Source: an uncultured Collinsella sp. (GTDB lineage Bacteria; Actinomycetota; Coriobacteriia; Coriobacteriales; Coriobacteriaceae). From it: 9,629 bases of DNA. Where the stretch lies: assembly GCA_900548075.1 (NCBI GenBank), contig URJD01000056.1, forward strand, positions 1 through 9,629, read 5' to 3'. Under the pieces are notes generated by a model, which made no database searches, had not been told where the DNA came from, and saw nothing but the letters and a program-made list of their open reading frames with translations. Positions 1 through 6,503 of the stretch are shown here, piece after piece (positions within the stretch are counted from its first letter, which is position 1; every line of letters starts with the position of its first letter). A program made the position numbers and the translations under genes.

Positions 1-1115
1 AACATCCACGGGAACATGGCCTCGCCGGTAAACATGAGCGGGCGCGCGAGGGTGTCGAATTCGGCGCGGTGAGCCTTCTCTTCAGCCGCGGCCCAGCCAA
101 TGGGCATAGTGTCACCGTCGGCGTATATGAACTCCTGCAGCGTCCAGTACAGCGGATTCGTGCGCGTGTTGGTGCGCTCGAGGGCACGCATCAAAAAGCT
201 GTCGGATACCGAGGAACCGGAGCCCAGCGTGCCGTCGCCGTCAACAAAAGCGTGATCGATAATCCAATGCATGCGCTCAAAGCTCGGCTTCATGCCAAAG
301 TCGCTGCCCATGAGCTGTAGGCGCTCGACCGTCATCGGCGAGCCGTCGGGCAGCACGGGCTTCTGTGCCTCGAGCGCATCGGCCAGGGCTGCCACGCGCT
401 CGACGTCGGCGGGGTAGCGGTCGTAATACTGCTGCGTCTTGGCGGCCATGCGCGGGAAGGTGTGCGCGTAGACCTCGCTGGCGCTCGCCGGCACGTGGGG
501 GATGCCGCCGCAGGTAAAGCTCGCCGCCACGCCCTCGGGGAAGAGTGACAGATAGCTCAGCGTCAAAAAGCCGCCGTAGCTCTGGCCGAGCGTGACCCAC
601 GGCTTGCCGCCAAAGCCCACTAGGCGCAGGTACTCAAAATCGCGCACGATGGAGCTGGCTAGGTGGCGCTTGAGAAAGTCCGCCTGCGAGCGTGCTGTAT
701 CGGCGCCGGCGGCCGTTGCGCGATCACCCAGTGCCTTGATCGTGCGTCCGTCCACGCAGCTACTGCGTCCGGTGCCGCGCTGGTCGGGAAGGACCACGCG
801 GAAGTGCTTGACGGCCTCCTCGATCCAGCCGTCGCTTGTGGGCGACAGCGGACGCGGGCTCTCGCCGCCGGGGCCGCCCTGCAAAAACAGGAGCAGCGGC
901 AGATCGTCGTTGATGCGGTCGGGCGCGCAAACCACGCGGTAGAAGAGCTTGATGCTCTCGGGCGCGCCGACGATTGGTGCCGGCATAGCGCCGCGGCGCA
1001 TGGTGCTGCCGACGGCCAGGAGCATCGGCTCCAGGCCGCGCCAGTCAAGGGGGACGTCGATGCTGTGGTCCTCGACGTAAAGGCCGGGGACGTGGTACGA
1101 AGTGATGAGGGCCAT
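1..1115 (-). CDS. Prolyl aminopeptidase-like alpha/beta hydrolase (S33 family), C-terminus outside window
   Basis: Probable cytoplasmic exopeptidase releasing N-terminal proline from peptides. My translation from the ATG at 1115 stays open for 371 codons to the window edge, so the C-terminus is missing. Visible landmarks: oxyanion-hole motif LQGGPGG (residues 78-84), DQRGTGRS (111-118), and nucleophile elbow GQSYGG with catalytic Ser179. The LQGGPG plus GQSxGG pairing matches the larger, Aeromonas-type prolyl aminopeptidases of about 425 aa (from memory), rather than the short type with GGSWG. The catalytic Asp and His would lie near or beyond the left edge and cannot be checked. No signal peptide is visible. 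The start is supported by GGAAG six bases upstream (1122-1126). The gene is divergent from proA with a 112-bp gap. Alternative: a related S33 peptidase or esterase with another specificity. Fold and family are firm; substrate is inferred. Confidence 0.85.
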   Translation of the reverse strand, partial: MALITSYHVPGLYVEDHSIDVPLDWRGLEPMLLAVGSTMRRGAMPAPIVGAPESIKLFYRVVCAPDRINDDLPLLLFLQGGPGGESPRPLSPTSDGWIEEAVKHFRVVLPDQRGTGRSSCVDGRTIKALGDRATAAGADTARSQADFLKRHLASSIVRDFEYLRLVGFGGKPWVTLGQSYGGFLTLSYLSLFPEGVAASFTCGGIPHVPASASEVYAHTFPRMAAKTQQYYDRYPADVERVAALADALEAQKPVLPDGSPMTVERLQLMGSDFGMKPSFERMHWIIDHAFVDGDGTLGSGSSVSDSFLMRALERTNTRTNPLYWTLQEFIYADGDTMPIGWAAAEEKAHRAEFDTLARPLMFTGEAMFPWM

Positions 1116-1153
1116 GTGAGTCTTCCGTTCGTTGCGGTGTTTCGGGTTGACCA

Positions 1154-1184
1154 ATTCTACCGCCGCGGGCGAGGCCATGTGCAA
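1154..1184 (-). promoter_or_regulatory. Candidate promoter for the S33 peptidase gene
   Basis: On the minus strand TAGAAT (1159 to 1154) matches the -10 consensus at five of six bases. TTGCAC (1184 to 1179) is a four-of-six -35 element, but the spacer is 19 nt, which is long. It would give a 5' UTR of about 30 nt. No convincing promoter was found for proA on the other strand of this 112-bp gap. Confidence 0.3.
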
Positions 1185-1227
1185 ATCGGCTACCATGGTT
1201 GCAAACTTCTAGGAGAAAGGGCCGCCC

Positions 1228-2514
1228 ATGTCGGTCGATATAGCCACGTATGTCCACGATCTTGCCGTTGCCGCCAAGGCAGCGTCGGCCTCGCTTGCCA
1301 CGGCGAGCAACGAGCAGCGCCAGGAGGCCGTGCGCGCCATGGCCGCAGCACTGCACAACGGTGTCGACTCCATCGTCGCCGCCAACGAGCTCGATATGTT
1401 CGCTGCGCGCGATGCGGGTACCTCGGCCGGACTGCTCGATCGCCTGCTGCTGACGCCCGAGCGCGTCGAGGGCATGGCCGCCGGCCTGGAAAAGCTCGCC
1501 GAGCTGCCCGATCCCGTGGGCCGCGTGCTCGACCACCGCGTGCTTGCAAGCGGCGTGGACCTGACCCGTGTGAGTGTGCCGCTGGGCCTGGTCGCTATGG
1601 TCTACGAGGCGCGCCCCAACGTGACGGCCGACGCCGCGGGCATCTGCATCCGCACCGGCAACGCCTGCATTCTGCGCGGCGGCTCGCTGGCCTATCACTC
1701 GTGTGCCATGATTTCTGAGCTGCTGGCCGATGCGCTCGAGGCCAAGGGCTTCCCGCGCGAGGCCGTGTCGATGATCGAGTCCACCGACCGCGAGGCCACC
1801 GGCGAGCTCATGAAGCTCCGCGGCGTTGTCGACGTACTCATTCCGCGCGGCGGTGCAGGCCTGATCCAGCGCTGCGTGCGCGAGTCGCTTGTGCCGGTGA
1901 TCGAGACGGGCACGGGCAACTGCCACATCTACGTGCATGAATCCGCCGACTTTGATAAGGCGCTCAACATTATCGTTAATGCCAAGACCCAGCGTGTAGG
2001 CGTGTGCAATGCCGCCGAGTCGCTGCTGGTCGACCATGCTGTGGCCGATGCGTTTTTGCCTGCGGTTGTTGCCGTGCTGCACGACCACGGCGTGCTCATT
2101 CACGGCGACGAGGCCACGTGCGCCGCGTGCGCCGACGCCGGCTTTGTGGAGGGCGATGACTACGTCGCCGCGACTGAGGAGGACTGGGGTCGCGAGTACT
2201 TGGCTCTCGAGATGAGCGTGAAGGTCGTGGCAAACGAGGACGAGGCCATCGCACACATCAATCGCTACGGCACGAGGCACTCCGAGGCCATCGTTGCCGA
2301 GGACATGGATGCTTGCGAGCGCTTCCTGGATGCGGTCGATGCCTCGGCCGTGTACGCCAACGCCAGCACGCGCTTCACCGACGGCGGCGAGTTTGGCCTG
2401 GGCGCCGAGATCGGTATCTCGACCCAAAAGCTCCACGCCCGCGGCCCCTTTGCCGCCGAGGCCCTCACCACCTACAAATACAAGCTTCGAGGCACCGGCC
2501 AGGTCCGCCCCTAA
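1228..2514 (+). CDS. proA: Gamma-glutamyl phosphate reductase (ProA)
   Basis: NADPH-dependent reduction of L-glutamyl 5-phosphate to glutamate 5-semialdehyde, the second step of proline synthesis from glutamate; cytoplasmic. The 428-aa protein is full length for the family (about 415-430) and belongs to the aldehyde dehydrogenase superfamily. Visible signatures: YEARPNVT from residue 126, ILRGGS at 148-153, the glycine-rich stretch before a conserved TGTGNCH, and RVGVCNAAESLLV with the expected catalytic Cys260. The C-terminal FTDGGEFGLGAEIGIS block is intact. The start is set by AGGAG (1211-1215) and agrees with the usual N-terminus. The partner kinase gene proB is not in the window, so the pathway must be completed elsewhere. 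It lies head to head with a peptidase that probably frees proline, so the two may both serve proline supply; that link is an inference. Confidence 0.97.
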   Translation: MSVDIATYVHDLAVAAKAASASLATASNEQRQEAVRAMAAALHNGVDSIVAANELDMFAARDAGTSAGLLDRLLLTPERVEGMAAGLEKLAELPDPVGRVLDHRVLASGVDLTRVSVPLGLVAMVYEARPNVTADAAGICIRTGNACILRGGSLAYHSCAMISELLADALEAKGFPREAVSMIESTDREATGELMKLRGVVDVLIPRGGAGLIQRCVRESLVPVIETGTGNCHIYVHESADFDKALNIIVNAKTQRVGVCNAAESLLVDHAVADAFLPAVVAVLHDHGVLIHGDEATCAACADAGFVEGDDYVAATEEDWGREYLALEMSVKVVANEDEAIAHINRYGTRHSEAIVAEDMDACERFLDAVDASAVYANASTRFTDGGEFGLGAEIGISTQKLHARGPFAAEALTTYKYKLRGTGQVRP

Positions 2515-2527
2515 CGCCAGCGCAAGA

Positions 2528-2566
2528 AAAACCACCACAAAGGTGCCTGTCCCCTTTGTGGTGGTT
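2528..2566. terminator. Bidirectional hairpin terminator between convergent proA and HD gene; copy 1 of a 39-bp repeat
   Basis: A 14-bp perfect stem, 2530-2543 pairing with 2553-2566 (AACCACCACAAAGG and its complement), closes a 9-nt loop. Read on the minus strand it is followed by TTTTTC, a good U-tract for the HD gene. On the plus strand the tail is only ATTTAGG, so termination of proA would be weaker. Positions 2528-2566 are identical, base for base and in the same orientation, to 3240-3278. The loop-side sequence GGTGCCTGTCCCC resembles a dispersed repeat motif I recall from many bacterial genomes; that is memory, not a search. Confidence 0.8.
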
Positions 2567-2585
2567 ATTTAGGTGAAGCGGCAGG

Positions 2586-3185
2586 TTAGGCCTGGAAGGT
2601 GTCGCGGTCGGGCGCGAAGGACTGCATGGCCGCGATGGTGCGGTCAAAGAGCTCGGTGAGCCCCCAGCCCAACATTTCGGCGCCCTGCGAAATCACGTCG
2701 CGCGAGCATCCGGCGGCAAAGCGCTTGTCCTTAAACTTCTTCTTGAGCGACTTGGTCGTAAAGTCCATAACGCTCTTGCTCGGGCGCATGATGACTGCAG
2801 CGCCGATCAGGCCGGTGAGCTCATTGCAGGCAAACAGGATCTTTTCCATCTGCAGCTCGGGCTTGGGCAACGAGGTGTTGAAGTCGGACGTGTGCGTCTG
2901 GATGGCGCGAATGAGCTCGGGAGACGCACCTTCGCCCTCAAGAATCTCGGCAGCATAGATGGTGTGGCTCATGGGGTCGTCCTCATGCTCCTCCCAATCC
3001 AGGTCGTGCAGCAGACCGACGATGCCCCAAAACTCCTCGTTCTCGGGGTCGAACTCGCGCGCAAAGTAGCGCATAGTGCCCTCGACCGTCTCGCCATGGG
3101 TGATGTGGAACGGGTCCTTGTTGTGCTCGTTGAGCAGTTCGAACGCGCGGTCGCGGGTGATTCCGGCGGTAAGCGGCTCTGCCAT
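2586..3185 (-). CDS. HD-domain metal-dependent phosphohydrolase family protein
   Basis: A 199-aa soluble protein of the small HD/HDIG hydrolase group; the substrate of this subgroup is not known to me. Visible residues: His30 in FHITHGETVEG, the HD pair His60-Asp61 in GIVGLLHDLDWEE, His74 in SHTIYAAEILEGEG and His98 in IQTHTSDF. The later helix reads FACNELTGLI, then the family block RPSKSVMDFTTKSLKKKFKDKRFA. In relatives I remember, the helix reads A-D-E-L-T-G, so the last metal-binding Asp appears to be Asn121 here (codon AAT). Length is normal for the group. The start has AAGGAG (3192-3197) six bases upstream. The gene stands alone between two identical hairpin repeats; its promoter must lie in the 54 bp between its start and the upstream terminator, where only weak -10-like sequence is seen. 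Family call is firm; function unknown, and the Asn could reduce activity. Confidence 0.88.
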   Translation of the reverse strand: MAEPLTAGITRDRAFELLNEHNKDPFHITHGETVEGTMRYFAREFDPENEEFWGIVGLLHDLDWEEHEDDPMSHTIYAAEILEGEGASPELIRAIQTHTSDFNTSLPKPELQMEKILFACNELTGLIGAAVIMRPSKSVMDFTTKSLKKKFKDKRFAAGCSRDVISQGAEMLGWGLTELFDRTIAAMQSFAPDRDTFQA

Positions 3186-3239
3186 AGGAGACTCCTTGTG
3201 CTCGTGGGTATCGATAAGAATGAATACTACTAGAACAAG

Positions 3240-3280
3240 AAAACCACCACAAAGGTGCCTGTCCCCTTTGTGGTGGTTTT
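3240..3280 (-). terminator. Hairpin terminator of the CarD-family gene; copy 2 of the 39-bp repeat
   Basis: A 16-bp perfect stem, 3240-3255 pairing with 3265-3280, with a 9-nt loop, lies 12 bp after the stop codon of the CarD-family gene. On the minus strand the stem runs into TTTTCTTG, forming an intrinsic-type terminator. It also insulates the HD gene downstream. Bases 3240-3278 duplicate 2528-2566 exactly and the match nearly continues into the flanking CAAG. Confidence 0.85.
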
Positions 3281-3292
3281 GGCGCGGTTGGG

Positions 3293-3778
3293 TTAGTTGA
3301 GGGCGGCTTGGGCTAGGCGGGCTTCAGCGTCCTCCTCGGTGACGCCCAAGGCCACAGCGAACTCCTCGATGGAGCGGCGTTTGGCTTCCTTGAGTACGCG
3401 CATGTAGTAGGAGCTGGGCTTTTTATCAGCTTCCTCGGCCTGGCGAATGCGGTGCATCATGGTCTTTGCCACGCGGACCGTCTCGGGCGCGCCCAGCTTG
3501 AGCTGCTGTTTAAAGTGCGTCTCCTCAAGTGAGCTGTTGCGCTCGGTAAAGGTGTCGCACTCCAGCTCGTCATAGTGGCTCAGCAGGTGCTCGGCATCTT
3601 GCTGAGAGATGGCGGCGTGCAAACGGTCGGCCTGCGCCACGGGGTACATGAGGATCGTCTGCGCATGTCCCTGCTTGGTCTCGAGCAGCAGCATGGGCTG
3701 CGGTGTGTCGTCCCTAAAACCGACGACGGTGCAGACTCCCTGACCCGGATGAATGACGTGTTGACCGATTGAGAACAT
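3293..3778 (-). CDS. CarD-family transcriptional regulator
   Basis: CarD/CdnL proteins bind the RNA polymerase beta subunit through an N-terminal Tudor-like domain (shared with TRCF/Mfd) and steady the open promoter complex. This 161-aa protein fits: residues 1-60 begin MFSIGQHVIHPGQGVCTVVGF, the usual xGxxVxxPxxGxxxV pattern, and residues 95-160 are helical with the family-like KKPSSYYMRVLKEAKRR and IEEFAVALGVTEEDAEARL. It contains no tryptophan at all, although mycobacterial CarD uses a Trp to wedge into the upstream edge of the bubble. The start follows GGAGG (3783-3787) four bases upstream. It is probably monocistronic: a terminator follows at once, and argS is divergent on the other side. 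Species with several CarD paralogues exist, so it may be a specialised copy rather than the essential one; I therefore give no symbol. Confidence 0.88.
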   Translation of the reverse strand: MFSIGQHVIHPGQGVCTVVGFRDDTPQPMLLLETKQGHAQTILMYPVAQADRLHAAISQQDAEHLLSHYDELECDTFTERNSSLEETHFKQQLKLGAPETVRVAKTMMHRIRQAEEADKKPSSYYMRVLKEAKRRSIEEFAVALGVTEEDAEARLAQAALN

Positions 3779-3792
3779 GCTACCTCCAACTT

Positions 3793-3818
3793 ATACGAAT
3801 TAACGTATGTCTAGAATA
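3793..3818 (-). promoter_or_regulatory. Candidate extended -10 promoter and small palindrome upstream of the CarD-family gene
   Basis: On the minus strand TGTTATTCT offers an extended -10 (TATTCT at 3818 to 3813, TG just upstream), without a clear -35. It would start RNA near 3806 and leave a UTR of about 28 nt. A palindrome, ATACG-6 nt-CGTAT (3793-3808), would sit on that start site and could be an operator. Both readings are weak. Confidence 0.3.
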
Positions 3819-3843
3819 ACACGCTGACGTGCGCAAATCCTCA

Positions 3844-4004
3844 CTTTATGCAGGAAAAGCACACAACTCTGATAGGTAAGAGTATTCGATAAAAGACGCA
3901 GCTCATTCATACCTTTATGCATTTTCAACGCGTGCATAATTTGCAGGCAGACTGGCATCTTTGAGTGACTCCATACAAGCTGTAGTCAATTTTGTGCATA
4001 TGCA
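3844..4004. promoter_or_regulatory. Cluster of TGCA-centred motifs in the carD-like/argS intergenic region
   Basis: This AT-richer part of the 342-bp divergent gap has no protein gene. It carries CTTTATGCA twice (3844-3852 and 3913-3921), TGCATAATTTGCA (3933-3945) and the perfect palindrome TGCATATGCA (3995-4004). All lie upstream of the argS promoter. Repeated half-sites of this sort suggest a DNA-binding regulator. Actinobacterial arginine-repressor boxes contain TGCAT/ATGCA half-sites, as far as I recall, so ArgR is one candidate. Function is inferred only. Confidence 0.35.
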
Positions 4005-4024
4005 ATATCTATTAGCTTTACCCT

Positions 4025-4053
4025 GCGACAGTAGCTACTGCTTGTGATAGAGT
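4025..4053 (+). promoter_or_regulatory. Candidate argS promoter
   Basis: GCGACA (4025-4030), a 17-nt spacer and TAGAGT (4048-4053), with TG one base before the -10 (extended -10). Predicted start near 4060 gives a 5' UTR of about 60 nt ending in AGGAGG. No T-box signature or other known tRNA-sensing leader was seen in that UTR. Confidence 0.5.
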
Positions 4054-4120
4054 GCTACAAACTCTGGCTTTTGCCCTACGAGTGACCAAGAGCTCGGGGG
4101 CTTTAACACAAGGAGGACCT

Positions 4121-5974
4121 ATGCCCGAGAAGATTGAAGAGCTGGTACGCGCTGCGCTTGCTGCGGCCCAGGAGGCCGGCGACCTTTCCGCATTTGAACT
4201 TGACGATTGCGCCATCGAGCGACCGGCTGACACTTCTCATGGCGAGTGGACCTCCACCATGGCCCTGAAGTCCGCCAAGCTGGCTCACTGTGCCCCGCGC
4301 AAGATCGCCGAGGCCGTCGTTGCCCATATGCCCGAGGACCCCGCGATCGAGAAGGTCGAGATCGCAGGCCCCGGCTTCATCAACTTCTACCTCTCCGTTG
4401 CCGTCAAGAATGCCATCTTTGGCGAGGCTCGCGAGAAGGGCATGGACTTCGCTAAGTCCAACGTCGGTGGCGGCTTGAAGACCCAGGTCGAGTTCGTCTC
4501 CGCCAACCCCGTCGGCCCCATGCACATCGGCCACGGCCGCTGGGCCGCGCTGGGCGATTCGCTCTGCCGCGTCATGGACCACGCCGGTTACGACATCCAG
4601 CGTGAGTTCTACATCAACGACCACGGCTCTCAGATGAACACCTTCGGCAACTCCATCAGCACGCGCTATATGCAGCTTGCCGACATCATCGCCAAGCAGG
4701 GCGTGGATATCGATGAGGCTCACAAGCTGCTGATCGCCGACCGCGACGCCTTTGTCGCCGACGAGAACGACGAGCATCCCGAGACCCATCCGTATCAGGA
4801 CAACTTTGCCGAGACCCTGGGCAAGGATTCCTACGGTGGCGACTACATCATCGACGAGGCTGCCGAGTTCTGGCGCACCGACGGCGACAAGTGGGTTGAG
4901 GCCGATCCGCAGGAGCGCATGGAGAGCTTCCGCGAGCGCGGCTATGTGAAGATGGTCGACAACATGCGCGACCTCTGCCACGCCGTCAATTGCGACTTCG
5001 ATCGTTGGTACTCCGAGCGTTCGCTGTATGTGAAGGACACCGAGGGCGAGACCGCCGGCACCTCCGCCGTCGACCGCGCTTTTGAGAAGCTCGACAAGAT
5101 GGGCTACCTCTACACCAAGGACGGCGCCCTGTGGTTCCGCTCCACCGACCTGGGCGACGACAAGGACCGCGTCCTGATCAAGTCCGACGGCGAGTACACC
5201 TACTTCGCCTCCGACGTTGCCTATCACTGGGATAAGTTCCAGCGCGTCGATCACGTCATCGACATCTGGGGCGCCGACCACCACGGCTACATCGAGCGCG
5301 TCCGCTGCGTCTGCGACGCTCTTGGCTATCCCGGCAAGTTTGAGGTTCTGCTGGGCCAGCTCGTCAACCTGCTGCGCAACGGCAAGCCCGTCCGTATGTC
5401 CAAGCGTAAGGGCACCATGGTGACCCTGCAGGAGCTCGTCGACGAGGTCGGCTCCGATGCCGCTCGCTACACGCTCATCTCCAAGAGCTCCAACCAGATG
5501 GTCGACTTCGACATTGAGGCCGTTAAGAAGCGCGACAACTCCAACCCGGTCTATTACGTGCAGTACGCTCACGCTCGCGTCTGCTCCATCCTGCGCCGTG
5601 CCGCTGACGTAACGCCTGAGCAGGCCGACGAGATGGGCATGAAGGCCGTTGCCGCCAAGGCCATCGGTGAGAACGTCGATTACTCGCTGCTGACCGACCC
5701 GACCGAGCTCGCCCTTTCGCGTAAGCTCAACGAGCTTACCGACTTGATTGCCAGCTGCGCTCGCGACCGCGCCCCGTTCCGTCTGACGCACTTTGCCGAG
5801 GAACTCGCCGGCGACTTCCACAGCTTTTACGCTGCCTGCCAGGTTCTGCCGAGCGAGGGTCGTCCCGTCGACCCCGAGCTTTCGCGCGCCCGTCTGGCCG
5901 CTTGCGACGCCGTCCGCGTAACACTCGCCCTGGTGCTCACCCTCGTTGGTGTCTCCGCTCCCGAGCAGATGTAA
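4121..5974 (+). CDS. argS: Arginyl-tRNA synthetase
   Basis: Class I aminoacyl-tRNA synthetase that charges tRNA-Arg with arginine using ATP; cytoplasmic, essential. The protein is 617 aa. The N-terminal Arg-specific domain occupies about residues 1-115. The catalytic Rossmann domain carries the HIGH motif at 135-138 within NPVGPMHIGHGR, the block WGADHHGYIER, and the KMSKS-equivalent MSKRKGT starting at Met426. The DALR anticodon-binding domain begins near VYYVQYAHARVCSIL and ends in the typical TLVGVSAPEQM. I chose the ATG at 4121, which has AGGAGG (4111-4116) close by; the longer frame starting GTG at 4052 would overlap the predicted promoter and add non-family residues. It has its own promoter and a strong terminator, so is likely monocistronic. 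Nothing in it looks damaged. Confidence 0.98.
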   Translation: MPEKIEELVRAALAAAQEAGDLSAFELDDCAIERPADTSHGEWTSTMALKSAKLAHCAPRKIAEAVVAHMPEDPAIEKVEIAGPGFINFYLSVAVKNAIFGEAREKGMDFAKSNVGGGLKTQVEFVSANPVGPMHIGHGRWAALGDSLCRVMDHAGYDIQREFYINDHGSQMNTFGNSISTRYMQLADIIAKQGVDIDEAHKLLIADRDAFVADENDEHPETHPYQDNFAETLGKDSYGGDYIIDEAAEFWRTDGDKWVEADPQERMESFRERGYVKMVDNMRDLCHAVNCDFDRWYSERSLYVKDTEGETAGTSAVDRAFEKLDKMGYLYTKDGALWFRSTDLGDDKDRVLIKSDGEYTYFASDVAYHWDKFQRVDHVIDIWGADHHGYIERVRCVCDALGYPGKFEVLLGQLVNLLRNGKPVRMSKRKGTMVTLQELVDEVGSDAARYTLISKSSNQMVDFDIEAVKKRDNSNPVYYVQYAHARVCSILRRAADVTPEQADEMGMKAVAAKAIGENVDYSLLTDPTELALSRKLNELTDLIASCARDRAPFRLTHFAEELAGDFHSFYAACQVLPSEGRPVDPELSRARLAACDAVRVTLALVLTLVGVSAPEQM

Positions 5975-6019
5975 GCTACGGGTCATTTGACCGTACAGAC
6001 TTGGTTTAACTAAGCCTTG

Positions 6020-6053
6020 AAAGCCCGATCTCCCACGGAGGTCGGGCTTTTTT
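6020..6053 (+). terminator. Intrinsic terminator of argS
   Basis: AAAGCCCGA (6020-6028) pairs with TCGGGCTTT (6042-6050); a G-U pair and the inner CTCC/GGAG extend this to a continuous 14-bp stem with a 3-nt CAC loop. Six T residues follow (6048-6053). A smaller hairpin, GGTCA-TT-TGACC (5981-5992), lies between the stop codon and this terminator. Confidence 0.93.
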
Positions 6054-6097
6054 GCAAACGCCAACGTATTGACGAATTTGGAACTGCTGGAAATACG

Positions 6098-6247
6098 AAA
6101 CTATGTCGGTTTACTACGATGAATTGAGGTATTCCAACCACGCCGGCTTTTCGCTAAAAAGTGCAAGGCATCTACCTGCGGTTTTAGTTCAACAAGTTTC
6201 GGAGTGGTCGCGGTTGAGCGATTCATCGTAGTAAACCGCCATAGTTT
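6098..6247. repeat. 150-bp element with 27-bp terminal inverted repeats (MITE-like)
   Basis: The left end 6098-6124 (AAACTATGTCGGTTTACT then ACGATGAAT) and the right end 6221-6247 are inverted copies matching at 26 of 27 bases; the one difference is T versus G at arm position 9. The 96-bp interior has no credible ORF and only minor internal pairing (CTAAAA with TTTTAG). Pairing ends abruptly at both outer and inner borders. No clear target-site duplication flanks it. Size and ends fit a non-autonomous miniature inverted-repeat element or a dispersed extragenic palindrome; the alternative is a large regulatory RNA hairpin. It lies in the argS-rho gap, which otherwise holds only a repeat cluster, promoter and leader. 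Confidence 0.7.
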
Positions 6248-6285
6248 TGGCGGAGGCAGTCAGATTTGTGGGTGGCAAACAAAGA

Positions 6286-6333
6286 GTGTCCCTTTTGACT
6301 AGTCGTTTAAGAACGTCCCCCCAATGACTAAGT
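6286..6333. repeat. Short tandem-like repeat cluster (GTCCC...TGACTA) next to the rho promoter
   Basis: Two related units lie in the same direction: GTCCCTTTTGACTAGT (6288-6303) and GTCCCCCCAATGACTAAGT (6315-6333). The first includes the palindrome GACTAGTC (6297-6304). They are separated by CGTTTAAGAAC. The unit is unlike the surrounding coding DNA and looks like an extragenic repeat. It ends where the predicted rho -35 begins. Confidence 0.45.
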
Positions 6334-6360
6334 TGCAGGTGGCGGCGGTTGTGTTACACT
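6333..6360 (+). promoter_or_regulatory. Candidate rho promoter
   Basis: TTGCAG (6333-6338), a 16-nt spacer and TACACT (6355-6360) preceded by TGT, so an extended -10. RNA would start near 6367, giving a leader of about 137 nt. A second possible -35, TTGACG (6373-6378), has no convincing -10 at the right distance. Confidence 0.45.
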
Positions 6361-6366
6361 AACGCT

Positions 6367-6503
6367 GCGTAGTTGACGCAATCATCTCGATACAGATCAA
6401 TGATGTCCGTCGTTTTGAACGGAACTAGACTGTTTAGCCGCCCTGAAGGTTTATGCAGGGAGCATGTGATCACAGGGCTTGAAAAGAAAGTTGAGCAAAC
6501 ACT
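6367..6503 (+). promoter_or_regulatory. rho 5' leader with alternative pairings
   Basis: rho genes are often autoregulated by attenuation in the leader. Here CCCTG (6441-6445) can pair with CAGGG at 6456-6460, or as GCCCTG (6440-6445) with CAGGGC at 6473-6478; the two are mutually exclusive. No good Shine-Dalgarno precedes the rho GTG codon. A 44-codon frame from ATG 6400 runs through the leader and overlaps the rho start, but has no ribosome site of its own. Regulation here is an inference from structure and family habit. Confidence 0.3.

Noticed and set aside
663..1718. 351-aa plus-strand frame over the peptidase and proA
   Set aside because: It overlaps two supported genes in wrong frames and has an Arg/Ala-rich product without family features.
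1045..2538. 497-aa open frame antisense to proA
   Set aside because: proA is certain on the plus strand. The antisense product has no recognisable motif and overlaps the true peptidase gene start.
4052..4120. Extended argS start at GTG 4052
   Set aside because: It overlaps the predicted -10 element, adds residues not found in the family, and the ATG at 4121 has AGGAGG at the right distance.
4060..4120. T-box leader for argS
   Set aside because: No AGGGTGG-like T-box sequence or specifier stem; the leader is only about 60 nt.
4103..6064. 653-aa open frame antisense to argS
   Set aside because: It mirrors a certain argS; open antisense frames are common where third positions are G or C. Its product is a low-complexity Val/Gly/Leu/Asp-rich chain with no domain.
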